Positions 1-7,645 of a stretch of 13,902 nt of DNA are shown here, piece by piece. The DNA is from Deferribacteraceae bacterium (lineage in GTDB: Bacteria; Chrysiogenota; Deferribacteres; Deferribacterales; JAISNW01). The position numbers and the translations under genes are program-made. How positions within the stretch are numbered: position 1 is the stretch's first letter; the number at the start of each line of letters is the position of its first letter. The stretch spans positions 1-13,902 of the forward strand of contig JAITWF010000070.1 in NCBI GenBank assembly GCA_031285415.1, written 5' to 3'. The notes beneath the pieces are model-generated. The model saw nothing but the letters and a program-made list of their open reading frames with translations. It was not told the DNA's origin and did no database searches.

Positions 1-1061
1 AGCCAGAGCGGTGTATCATGCCCAACCGTAGCGTAAAGCATCATAAACACGCCTATTAGCACAGTATTGGTGCATAGAAACAATCGATAGCTCACCCTTT
101 TCAATAGGTACGTAACGAGCTGTTTACCAAAGATCGACATTATTGCGCTAGGGATCAGGAGAAGCCCTGCATAGAATGGTGAATATCCAAGCCCTACCTG
201 CAATAGAAGCGGTGTCATATACGGCATAGTGCCGCTAGCAAGGCGAGCGAAGATATTGCCAACTATTCCAACGCTAAAGCTGCGAATCTTAAAGACCTTT
301 AGGTCGAATAGTGGAAATTTAACTCGTTTGGCATGAACTACATACCAGATCAGTAATATAAATGAAGCTAAAACAAGCGGCATAGCGTAGATAGAGGGGA
401 TATAGAAGCCTGTAGCGGTCTTTAATCCAAGCGTGCCACAGATAAGGGAGAATCCGACGAGGGCAAAGCCTGTCCAGTCAAAGCGTGCAAGCCCCTCCAC
501 CTTTAATGAGGGCATATACTTCACGGCGGCTAATGATGCAAATATGCCAGCAGGGATATTGATTAGAAAGATCCAGTGCCACGAGGCGTACTGTGAGAGG
601 AATCCGCCGACGGCAGGCCCCACAAGCGGTCCCATAAGGGCAGGGATCGAGATGAAGCTTAACATCTCTGTGAGTCTACTGCGAGGGAACACCTTAATAA
701 TCGCCAAACGTCCTACAGGGGCTAAGAATGCGCCACCGAAGCCTTGTACGATCCGTGCAAGCACTAGCTCTGTGACGGAGCCAGAGATTGCACTAAGGAG
801 TGAACCGATCATGAAGACGATATTTGCAAAGATAAATACGTTGCGCACGCCGAATCGATCGGCGATCCAGCCAGAGATCGGCATAAAGAGGGCTAATGTG
901 AGGAGGTAGCTTACGACGACCGATTGCATCTCCAGTGGGCTTTCATTAAAATCTACGGCGATTGAGGGGAGGGAGGTATTCATGATGGTGGTATCGAGCA
1001 TCTTCATGAATAACGCAACGGATACTACCCACGGAAGGGCTCGTTCTATATCTTTGTCCAA
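1..1061 (-). CDS. MFS drug exporter, DHA2 (EmrB/QacA-like) family, 3' end cut by window edge
   Basis: Proton-driven multidrug or solute efflux permease of the inner membrane. The first ~353 residues are present and the frame is open to base 1. Residues ~18-32 carry the DHA2 N-terminal signature (ALFMKMLDTTIMNTSLP), residues ~64-74 the MFS motif A (GWIADRFGVRN), and residues near 145 a motif-C-like GPLVGPAVGG followed by WHWIFLINIP. These are hallmarks of 14-segment DHA2 exporters such as EmrB. Hydrophobic segments continue throughout. The start is taken as TTG at 1061-1059: an AAGGCGG ribosome site lies about 9 nt upstream, inside the end of the antiporter gene, and the first ATG in frame would cut into the first membrane segment. 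It starts 3 nt after the antiporter stop, so the two are probably translationally coupled. The substrate cannot be predicted. No EmrA-type adaptor gene lies inside the window. Confidence 0.88.
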   Translation of the reverse strand, partial: MDKDIERALPWVVSVALFMKMLDTTIMNTSLPSIAVDFNESPLEMQSVVVSYLLTLALFMPISGWIADRFGVRNVFIFANIVFMIGSLLSAISGSVTELVLARIVQGFGGAFLAPVGRLAIIKVFPRSRLTEMLSFISIPALMGPLVGPAVGGFLSQYASWHWIFLINIPAGIFASLAAVKYMPSLKVEGLARFDWTGFALVGFSLICGTLGLKTATGFYIPSIYAMPLVLASFILLIWYVVHAKRVKFPLFDLKVFKIRSFSVGIVGNIFARLASGTMPYMTPLLLQVGLGYSPFYAGLLLIPSAIMSIFGKQLVTYLLKRVSYRLFLCTNTVLIGVFMMLYATVGHDTPLW

Positions 1062-1064
1062 TAC

Positions 1065-2564
1065 TCAATACCGCCTTTTAAGCCCTAAAACTTTATACGT
1101 CTCCTTGATCGCCTCTGGACTATCGGCGATAACAAGCATAACATCCTTTGCCGCAAGCTCAGTATTTCCTCTAGGGATAAAGTATTTTCCGCTACGCTTC
1201 ACCATCGCTACAAGTGCTTTATCGGGCATACCCATATTGATAAGTTTGTTGCCTCGCTCCAAGATCTCATCTGTTAGGGTGATCTCCGTCATAGATGATT
1301 TAATATCGTCTGAAAACTCCATATCAAACTCTTTCAACTGCTCTTTATTTACAGGCTCGCCAGAGACCCCTAGCAGATCTGCAACTATTGTGATCGTGGA
1401 ACCTTGCAGTAGAAGCGAGATAAGGGTGATAAAGAACACCACATTAAACATCAGCTGTGCGTTTGGCACTCCATCCACCATTGGAAGTATTGCAAACACT
1501 ATCGGCACAGCTCCACGCAGCCCCACCCATGAGATATAGAGCTTCTGCTTGAAGGTGAAGTTAAATGGAAGGGTGCTGACAAATACGCTGACAGGGCGTC
1601 CGACGAGAAGCATAAAGAGCGAGATCAGCACACACGGCACAATCACCTTTATAAGCTCGCTAGGGTTTACTAGTAGGCCTAACGCCAAGAACATCGTAAC
1701 TTGACTAAGCCATGCAAGACCGTCGAAAAAGCGTACCGATGTGCGCTTTGTGTAGAACTTTGAGTTACCGATCACAAGTCCGCCTATATAGATCGCAAGG
1801 TATCCGTTCCCCTTTATAAATGCGGTAACAGAGAAGATAAAGATACAGCAGGTGAAGAGTAACACTGGATATAGCGAATTATTGCTAAGCTCAAGCCAGT
1901 TCATTAATTTAACGGCGACTTTGCCTAATACATAGCCAGCAACAGCTCCTATAGCAAGCTGTGATGTCATCGACGCAATGGTACCTAGTACCGTTGCGGA
2001 TTCTGGAGTGCTTATAATCTGTATAAAGGTGATTATAAGCATATATGCGACAGGGTCGTTGCTGCCCGACTCCATCTCTAGTAGCGGCTGAATATTATTT
2101 TTAAGTGAGATCCCTTTGGTGCGCAATATGCCAAAAACTGAGGCTGAATCGGTCGATGACATGATAGAGGCGAGAAGGATCGCCATTGGAAGCGTAATAT
2201 TAGCATCTGGAAAGAGCAATCCGCCAGCCAGCCAGATGAATCCGCCTGTCAGTAGGGCGGTCAGAAGCACTCCAACGGTCGCAAGGCTTATTCCAGCCTT
2301 ATAGATCGGCCTTATATCGTCGACTTTGGTGTCAAGACCGCCAGAGAAGAGGATAATGCAGAGGGCGAAGGTGCCGATAGCTTGGGCTACCAGCATATTA
2401 TCAAACTTTATGCCGATCCCATCACTACCGAAGAACATTCCAACGCCTAAAAATAGCAACAGGACAGGTACACCAAAACGTGAGCTAGCGTTTGAGATCA
2501 TTACACTAACAAGAAAAAGGAATGATAGCACCAAAAGCACTAACTCTATCGAAAATTCTGGCAT
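1065..2564 (-). CDS. nhaP2: K+/H+ (or Na+/H+) antiporter, CPA1 NhaP2/CvrA type
   Basis: 499-residue inner-membrane cation/proton antiporter. Residues 1 to ~395 are about a dozen hydrophobic segments of the Na_H_exchanger domain. They include GGLDTK (~75-80), SSTDSASVF (~136-144) and ESGSNDP (~165-171); the adjacent Asn169-Asp170 pair is the CPA1 transport site. The remaining ~100 residues are cytoplasmic and contain a TrkA-C/RCK_C-like domain (IPRGNTELAAKDVMLVIA near 462-480), which in this family senses ligand or pH. That tail supports NhaP2 (K+/H+) over plain NhaP. It is shorter than E. coli CvrA (578 aa), as is common outside Enterobacteria. The start ATG at 2564 has a strong GGAGG site 4-5 nt upstream. 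It lies 20 nt after psd and 3 nt before the MFS gene, so it is probably co-transcribed with both. Ion preference is inferred from the family. Confidence 0.9.
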   Translation of the reverse strand: MPEFSIELVLLVLSFLFLVSVMISNASSRFGVPVLLLFLGVGMFFGSDGIGIKFDNMLVAQAIGTFALCIILFSGGLDTKVDDIRPIYKAGISLATVGVLLTALLTGGFIWLAGGLLFPDANITLPMAILLASIMSSTDSASVFGILRTKGISLKNNIQPLLEMESGSNDPVAYMLIITFIQIISTPESATVLGTIASMTSQLAIGAVAGYVLGKVAVKLMNWLELSNNSLYPVLLFTCCIFIFSVTAFIKGNGYLAIYIGGLVIGNSKFYTKRTSVRFFDGLAWLSQVTMFLALGLLVNPSELIKVIVPCVLISLFMLLVGRPVSVFVSTLPFNFTFKQKLYISWVGLRGAVPIVFAILPMVDGVPNAQLMFNVVFFITLISLLLQGSTITIVADLLGVSGEPVNKEQLKEFDMEFSDDIKSSMTEITLTDEILERGNKLINMGMPDKALVAMVKRSGKYFIPRGNTELAAKDVMLVIADSPEAIKETYKVLGLKRRY

Positions 2565-2584
2565 ACCGCCTCCGTTACGCTATA

Positions 2585-3199
2585 TTAAGACCATTTTGCA
2601 ATAGTTGATATCCCAGCCTTCACCTTTGTCCCCAAAGATACCTCTGGTTTCACAGATTCTGGCAGATAGTGATCCACTCTAGATGAAAACTTTATCATAC
2701 CGATCCGATCGCCCTTCGATGAAGAGGCACCAGGCTCGAGGTATGTCACTGTACGTCTAGCTACAAGCCCTGCCACCTGTGTGATAATCATCTTGCCGTA
2801 GGCGGTGCGCACATGGAACTCCTGTCTTTCGTTGCTAGCAGAGGCTTCTGGCTTAGCCGCATTCACAAATCCGCCAGCGATATGATTTATCCGCTCAACT
2901 ATCCCTGCAAAGGGCATACGGTTTACATGTACACTAAACACGTTCATAAAAACGCTGATCTTCTTGTACTTATCACCATCGATCACAACATCTGATATCT
3001 CTACGACTCTGCCATCTGCCGCCGATACGATCGCCTTCTCATCGTGCGGAGAGATACGCTCTGGGTCGCGAAAGAACCATAACATCATCGCAAATGCAAG
3101 AACTGCGAGAAAAACCAAAAGTGACTTTGGCAAAAAGACCAACACTACTAATACTATCCCCGAAACTATTATAAACGGATATCCATCTTTTGCAAACAT
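2585..3199 (-). CDS. psd: Phosphatidylserine decarboxylase proenzyme, short (archaeal-type) form
   Basis: Makes phosphatidylethanolamine by decarboxylating phosphatidylserine. The 204-residue length is typical of the short Psd family. Two N-terminal hydrophobic stretches (~8-24 and ~27-43) precede WFFRDPER. The catalytic Asp (ADGRV, D62) and His (NVFSVHVNR, H91) are present. Self-cleavage in this family normally occurs in an FGSR motif, and the serine becomes the pyruvoyl group. Here the motif reads IKFSSRVDHYLP (residues ~169-180), so the glycine before the catalytic serine (S173) is a serine (codons TCA TCT). The rest of the C-terminal small subunit (VSLGTKVKAGISTIAKW) is normal. The start ATG at 3199 has GGGGGAG 5 nt upstream. 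It sits 17 nt after the dehydrogenase stop and 20 nt before the antiporter, so it is part of the same operon. The usual partner pssA is not in the window. Confidence 0.9.
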   Translation of the reverse strand: MFAKDGYPFIIVSGIVLVVLVFLPKSLLVFLAVLAFAMMLWFFRDPERISPHDEKAIVSAADGRVVEISDVVIDGDKYKKISVFMNVFSVHVNRMPFAGIVERINHIAGGFVNAAKPEASASNERQEFHVRTAYGKMIITQVAGLVARRTVTYLEPGASSSKGDRIGMIKFSSRVDHYLPESVKPEVSLGTKVKAGISTIAKWS

Positions 3200-3216
3200 T
3201 CAAACTCCCCCACTTT

Positions 3217-6036
3217 TTATTGTAATATACTGTCTACGATCTCAACCGGATGCATTATAGGCTTATCGCTCAGATGTTTCAACTGCATTTCGCACGTTGG
3301 ACAATCTGTAGCGCATATATTGCAGTCGCTCTCGATCAGGCTCATCACCATCGGCGTGCCGATCTTTACAGATTCTTCGTAGTGCGATGCACTCATCCCC
3401 CAGCTGCCAGCCATTCCGCAGCAGCTACTCGATAGAGATACCGCCTTTACGCCATCTATACTAGACAACACCCTTAAGCTTGCCGTAGGATCAGGCATTA
3501 GGCGCATATGGCACGGCGAATGGTACGCTACAGATATAGGCGTATCGGTTTTCAGCTCGATATCGTTGATCAACTGCGATACATGCTTAGTCTTCCGCTT
3601 AACCTTCTCGATCAGCTCGCCGCCGATATAGTATCCCCACTCTTTTGTAAGTGATAATCCACATGATGAACAGCTTACCACGATAACATCAGCTTCATCA
3701 AGCAGTTTACCCCAGCTTTTCAGATTATCTTCGATCTTATCTCTCGTACCCTCTGCCATCCCCTTCGATAGGTGTGGAATTCCGCAACAGTGCTGCTCTG
3801 GAACGAATACCTGATACCCAAGTTTATTCAGCACACTAACGGTACTCACGCCGATATCGGGGCGTACGTAGGAGGCGTAGCATCCTGCAAAGTAGAGGGC
3901 TTTCTTATCTCCGCTGCCGACGACGTCTGAAAGCCTGTCGTATAGCGACTTTGTATTAAACTTAATAAACTCCCTCTCGGAAGCCACGCCAGCGGTCTTC
4001 TCGACGATCTTTCTCATCGCCTTGATACGCATGATAGGCGTCACTATCGGGAATAGTTTGCGTGTATATCTGCCAAAAAGCTCGAAGTTCGTCACGATCT
4101 TATGCTCTAGCGGTGAACCGAATTTACGCACATATTGGCTTTTCGCCTCTAGAGCCATCTTCGGGATATTCACCTGCGACGGACACTCTTTAGTGCAGCT
4201 TCCACAGTTGAGACAGCGATCCATAACGAACTTAAATGCGCTACTATAAAGCTCTTTATCCTGAATCTTTCCGCTAATCAAGGCACGTAATAGGTTTGCC
4301 TTCGCCTTTGGTGCGCTTGCCTCATCTCGAGTAGCTTTATATGCAGGACACATGCGAGTTGCGACGGTAACGGTGGTGCATTTTGAGCAGCCGTGGCACT
4401 TTTCCACCTCCACAGCCATACCATCTTCCCATATCAACAGGCTCTTGTCGATCTCCTTTGCGTCGTAATCTTTGCCGTAGCGCAGATTCTCCTTCATCTG
4501 GTTCGGGTTGGAGCTAGTGATAATATCGGGGTTAAAGATCCGATTTGGGTCTAGCAGATCCTTTACAGACAGGAATGTATCAAAGAGATCGCCGTACTGT
4601 AAAGGAATATAGCAGGAGCGCACTCGTCCATCGCCATGCTCGCCAGAGATCGTGCCGCCAAGCCCCTTCACAAGCATAAACACATCGTCGGCTATTACCC
4701 TTAACAGATCTATATCGCCAGCATCTTTCATATCGAGGAGTGGTCTTGAATGCAATAATCCTTTAGCGATATGTCCGTATAGCACAAACTGCACGTCGTG
4801 ACGTTCAAAGATCTCGTATAATCCGTGAAAGTACGCCACGAGACGATCTACAGGCACAGCCGCATCTTCTACTAGTGGTAGGATCTTCTTGCGCCCCTTC
4901 AATAGGTATAGGATCGGCACCGCCGCCTTGCGCACAGCCCAAAACTGCGCCATATCAGCCTCTGTCAGTGCTATCGAGATATTTGGCGAAAGGTTCTGCT
5001 CCTTTATCTCATCGATACACGCCTCGGTGACCCTTTTCACCTCATCTGCGCTATCGGATTCGAATTCAAACATCAGCACATTATCAAATCCATCAGGGAT
5101 CTTCGTACGTAGCGACGGATCTTGCTCCCTTGCTACACGTAGGAGTGATTTATCCATAATCTCTATCCCAGCAGGGCTTCTGGTGAGCGCAAGCTGTGCC
5201 GCCTTGGCAGCGGACAAGATATCGTTAAAGTACGCCACTATCAGCGTGCTATGTATTGGCTTCTTTACAACTTTAAACTTGAGTTTAGTGACGATCCCTA
5301 GCGTACCCTCTGATCCGCCAAGAAGTTTATGCAGATTGAGCCTCCCCCCTTCGGTAAGATGGCGAAGCTCGTATCCACAGACGTTGCACGGGATATCAGG
5401 GTATGCACCCTTGATCTTATCGCTATTTTTGGTGATCAGATCATATAATCCCTTTAATCCAGCTGGCAGTTGAGCGGTTGGGGTAGCGGCAATATCGCTA
5501 AGTGTACGCACGGTGCCATCGGCGAAAACCACCTCGGCATCTATCAGATAGTCGGCGACGTTGCCATATTTCACAGAGTATCCGCCGCCAGCGTTTGTGT
5601 TAAACATGCCGCCGAATGTGGCATATTCGCCGCTAGAGGGGGATGGTGGCCAGAATAATCCAGTTCCCTTTAATAGTCGTTCTAGCTCGCCATACTTATA
5701 GCCTGGCTCGCATGTAAACTCCTGTAGTTCGGGATCAAAGTGGAGCATCTTGTTCATATACTTTGAGAAGTCTACGACGATACCATCTCCGATCGCACTG
5801 CCGCAAAGCCCACTGCCAGCCCCTCTTGCGTGGATAGCGATACCATGCTTTTGAGCAAAGTTCACCGCTACGACGATATCGTTGGTGCTATTTGGATAGA
5901 TAACGGCAGCTGGAGCTACCTGATAAAGCCCACCATCGGTGGATAGCATAACTCTTCGGAGTGTATCCGTATGTAACTCGCCGCTCAAGTTGCGGCGTAG
6001 CTCTTCAAATGGCAGATCTTTAATGTTGTTTGTCAT
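3217..6036 (-). CDS. FAD-linked D-2-hydroxyacid dehydrogenase fused to Fe-S/CCG electron-transfer module
   Basis: 939-residue fusion equivalent to GlcD plus GlcF in one chain, related in layout to YdiJ and Dld-II proteins. Residues ~40-260 form the FAD-binding PCMH domain (ARGAGSGLCGS ~70-80, PPSPSSGEYATFGGMFNTNAGG ending ~151). Residues ~265-505 form the FAD-oxidase C domain, with GHIAKGLLHSRP and GEHGDGRVRS (~465-474). Two 4Fe-4S motifs follow: C547/C550/C553/C563 and C608/C611/C614/C618. Two CCG domains of heterodisulfide-reductase D type are marked by AGC719, CC750-751, C789/C792, then C842, CC872-873, C912/C915. It probably oxidises D-lactate, D-2-hydroxyglutarate or a similar acid and passes electrons towards the quinone pool. 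The substrate cannot be told from sequence. The start ATG at 6036 has AAGG 9 nt upstream and a promoter behind it. It is the first gene of the operon with psd, the antiporter and the MFS exporter. Confidence 0.9.
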   Translation of the reverse strand: MTNNIKDLPFEELRRNLSGELHTDTLRRVMLSTDGGLYQVAPAAVIYPNSTNDIVVAVNFAQKHGIAIHARGAGSGLCGSAIGDGIVVDFSKYMNKMLHFDPELQEFTCEPGYKYGELERLLKGTGLFWPPSPSSGEYATFGGMFNTNAGGGYSVKYGNVADYLIDAEVVFADGTVRTLSDIAATPTAQLPAGLKGLYDLITKNSDKIKGAYPDIPCNVCGYELRHLTEGGRLNLHKLLGGSEGTLGIVTKLKFKVVKKPIHSTLIVAYFNDILSAAKAAQLALTRSPAGIEIMDKSLLRVAREQDPSLRTKIPDGFDNVLMFEFESDSADEVKRVTEACIDEIKEQNLSPNISIALTEADMAQFWAVRKAAVPILYLLKGRKKILPLVEDAAVPVDRLVAYFHGLYEIFERHDVQFVLYGHIAKGLLHSRPLLDMKDAGDIDLLRVIADDVFMLVKGLGGTISGEHGDGRVRSCYIPLQYGDLFDTFLSVKDLLDPNRIFNPDIITSSNPNQMKENLRYGKDYDAKEIDKSLLIWEDGMAVEVEKCHGCSKCTTVTVATRMCPAYKATRDEASAPKAKANLLRALISGKIQDKELYSSAFKFVMDRCLNCGSCTKECPSQVNIPKMALEAKSQYVRKFGSPLEHKIVTNFELFGRYTRKLFPIVTPIMRIKAMRKIVEKTAGVASEREFIKFNTKSLYDRLSDVVGSGDKKALYFAGCYASYVRPDIGVSTVSVLNKLGYQVFVPEQHCCGIPHLSKGMAEGTRDKIEDNLKSWGKLLDEADVIVVSCSSCGLSLTKEWGYYIGGELIEKVKRKTKHVSQLINDIELKTDTPISVAYHSPCHMRLMPDPTASLRVLSSIDGVKAVSLSSSCCGMAGSWGMSASHYEESVKIGTPMVMSLIESDCNICATDCPTCEMQLKHLSDKPIMHPVEIVDSILQ

Positions 6037-6056
6037 AATATAATACCTTCGCCGTC

Positions 6057-6085
6057 ACGATACACTCTTTCGTAACTTTTGGCAA
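6057..6085 (-). promoter_or_regulatory. Candidate sigma-70 promoter for the dehydrogenase-psd-antiporter-MFS operon
   Basis: On the minus strand, TTGCCA (6085-6080) and TATCGT (6062-6057) are separated by exactly 17 nt. The pair lies between the dcuA terminator and the dehydrogenase start at 6036. The -10 match is moderate, and position supports the call more than the sequence does. Confidence 0.5.
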
Positions 6086-6098
6086 CAATCGTTATGAC

Positions 6099-6129
6099 AA
6101 AAAAAGGCCGTACCTGCGTACGACCCTTT
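6099..6129 (-). terminator. Intrinsic terminator of dcuA
   Basis: Read on the minus strand, a 12-bp stem (AAAGGGTCGTAC with GTACGGCCTTTT, including two G-U pairs) encloses a 4-nt GCAG loop. It runs into seven T. It begins 20 nt after the dcuA stop codon. The two mismatches seen on the plus strand become G-U pairs only in the minus-strand RNA, so the direction is clear. Confidence 0.88.
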
Positions 6130-6149
6130 CTATTTCAATATCAGTTACC

Positions 6150-7502
6150 CTATATTAAGATAGGTGCAACAAGGAACCCTAGCGCAACAGAGATCGCTAT
6201 TGCCAATACGCCTGGCACAAAGAATGTATGGTTAAACACATATTTGCCAATTCTAGTGGTACCTGTATCGTCCATCTGGACTGCTGCAAGAAGTGTTGGG
6301 TATGTTGGCAGAACAAATAGCGCACCAACTGCCGCAAACGATGCCACTACCGTTACAGGATCAACACCTAGCAGGATCGCCGTTGGGATAAGAGCTCTTG
6401 CTGTAGCCGCCTGCGAGTATAGCAGTGCGCTTGCAAAGAAGAGTGTTACAGCCAACATCCATGGATATTTGCCCAATATTTCAGAGGCTACGCCCTGAAT
6501 GCCTGTAATATTACCGCTTACAAATGTAGAGCCAAGCCATGCAACGCCCAAAACGCAGATACATGCAGTCATACCAGATTTAAATGTTGAAGCGTTGAAC
6601 ACCTTCTCGGTGTCGATCTTGCAAAAAACTGCGATAAGCGTGGCGATTGTGAGCATAAACATGATGATAGCGGCATCACGACCAACTACCGGATTTTTAA
6701 TCCACTGTACATTATTGCTGATAGCACTTGCATAGAGAACAACCGCAAAGATACCGCCTAAAAAGAGCAGTACAGACAGCTTTGCGCCCTTCTTCTCCTC
6801 ATACACCTGCTGACCTCTGAACTGAACCAAACCTTTCTTCAATCTCTCCTGATATACAGGGTCTTTTGATAGATCAGTGTTGAAAAGGTTGCAGATAAAC
6901 GCAGTTATCATACATGCAACAAACGTTGTAGGGATACAGATCGCAAGAAGCGTGGTGTAGCCAACGCCGAGAGGCTCCAGTGCGCCACTCACGAATACAA
7001 CCGCAGCAGAGACTGGGGAGGCGGTGATCGCTATCTGAGATGAAACAACAGAGATACTTAACGGCACTGATGGCTTCACGCCCTGCTCTTTAGCCACCTC
7101 TGCAATAACCGGAAGCGCTGAGAACGCCGTATGCCCTGTACCTGCAAAGATAGTTAAAAAGTATGTAACTGCTGGCCCAAGAAATGTAATATATTTAGGG
7201 TTTTTTCGCAGAAGCTTCTCTGCCAAATGCACCAAATAATCAAGTCCACCTGCAACCTGCATTGCAGCGATTGCGGCGATAACAGACATAATAATCAAGA
7301 TAACATCTATCGGAATCAGAACCTTGCTACCCGTAACCCCACCAGGGTCCATGCCTAAAAAGAGACATAACAGTATAAGACCGATACCGCCAGAATAGCC
7401 TATAGCTATACCTCCAAGACGAACACCGATAAAGATTGCCCCTAGCACTACAATGATTTGTAATGCGAGGAGCACACTAGGACTCAAAAAAGAAGCTAAC
7501 AT
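6150..7502 (-). CDS. dcuA: Anaerobic C4-dicarboxylate transporter DcuA
   Basis: 450-residue inner-membrane carrier with hydrophobic segments along its whole length. Dcu proteins exchange fumarate, malate or aspartate for succinate during anaerobic growth. The sequence resembles E. coli DcuA (433 aa) much more than DcuB. Examples are AIAAMQVAGGLDYLVH (~78-93), RKNPKYITFLGP, FLTIFAGTGHTAFSALPVIA, LYSQAATARALIP and the C-terminal PTYPTLLAAVQMDDTGTTRIG with FNHTFF. DcuA is usually linked to aspartate and fumarate uptake, often constitutively. The start ATG at 7502 has a perfect AAGGAG (7515-7510) 7 nt upstream. The gene has its own promoter and terminator, so it can form a single-gene transcript, although read-through from rnr is not excluded because no terminator was seen between them. 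No FNR site or DcuS/DcuR genes are visible here. Confidence 0.95.
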   Translation of the reverse strand: MLASFLSPSVLLALQIIVVLGAIFIGVRLGGIAIGYSGGIGLILLCLFLGMDPGGVTGSKVLIPIDVILIIMSVIAAIAAMQVAGGLDYLVHLAEKLLRKNPKYITFLGPAVTYFLTIFAGTGHTAFSALPVIAEVAKEQGVKPSVPLSISVVSSQIAITASPVSAAVVFVSGALEPLGVGYTTLLAICIPTTFVACMITAFICNLFNTDLSKDPVYQERLKKGLVQFRGQQVYEEKKGAKLSVLLFLGGIFAVVLYASAISNNVQWIKNPVVGRDAAIIMFMLTIATLIAVFCKIDTEKVFNASTFKSGMTACICVLGVAWLGSTFVSGNITGIQGVASEILGKYPWMLAVTLFFASALLYSQAATARALIPTAILLGVDPVTVVASFAAVGALFVLPTYPTLLAAVQMDDTGTTRIGKYVFNHTFFVPGVLAIAISVALGFLVAPILI

Positions 7503-7526
7503 AACATTTCTCCTTAAGTTTAATCT

Positions 7527-7566
7527 CTGCCAAAATGCTAATACATAAGCATTTTTTCATTGGCAG
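7527..7566 (-). promoter_or_regulatory. Stem-loop in the dcuA 5' leader
   Basis: On the minus strand, AAAATGCT (7555-7548) and AGCATTTT (7539-7532) form an 8-bp stem with an 8-nt loop. The stem continues as CTGCC/GGCAG (7566-7562 with 7531-7527) across a one-sided 6-nt bulge. It begins about 8 nt from the predicted transcript start and ends before the AAGGAG ribosome site. It is not a terminator, because only four T follow the upper stem. It could protect the 5' end of the mRNA or be a protein-binding palindrome. The function is unknown. Confidence 0.5.
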
Positions 7567-7580
7567 GCAACCTATGGGTG

Positions 7581-7609
7581 ATAGTAGACTCACTTTAGAG
7601 TAATGTCAA
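7581..7609 (-). promoter_or_regulatory. Strong sigma-70 promoter of dcuA
   Basis: On the minus strand, a consensus TTGACA (7609-7604) is followed after 17 nt by TACTAT (7586-7581, four of six matches to TATAAT). The predicted start is near 7574, giving a leader of about 72 nt. It lies in the 143-nt gap between rnr and dcuA. Confidence 0.75.
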
Positions 7610-7645
7610 GAAGAGTTGGCACAATTTTAAATCAATATTTTATTT

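Noticed and set aside
433..909. Plus-strand open frame of 158 codons
   Set aside because: It lies entirely opposite the MFS exporter, whose minus-strand translation shows clear family motifs. It has no recognisable domain and is a shadow frame.
982..1539. Plus-strand open frame of 185 codons
   Set aside because: It overlaps the end of the antiporter gene and the MFS start on the opposite strand. It is low-complexity, Ser/Ile-rich and unlike any family known to me.
4889..5473. Plus-strand open frame of 194 codons
   Set aside because: It lies inside the dehydrogenase coding region on the opposite strand and has no motif. It is an antisense artefact of codon bias.
7621..7640. Possible FNR box upstream of dcuA (TTGAT on the minus strand)
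   Set aside because: Only one half-site matches TTGAT-N4-ATCAA. The other half has one matching base of five, so it is not supported.
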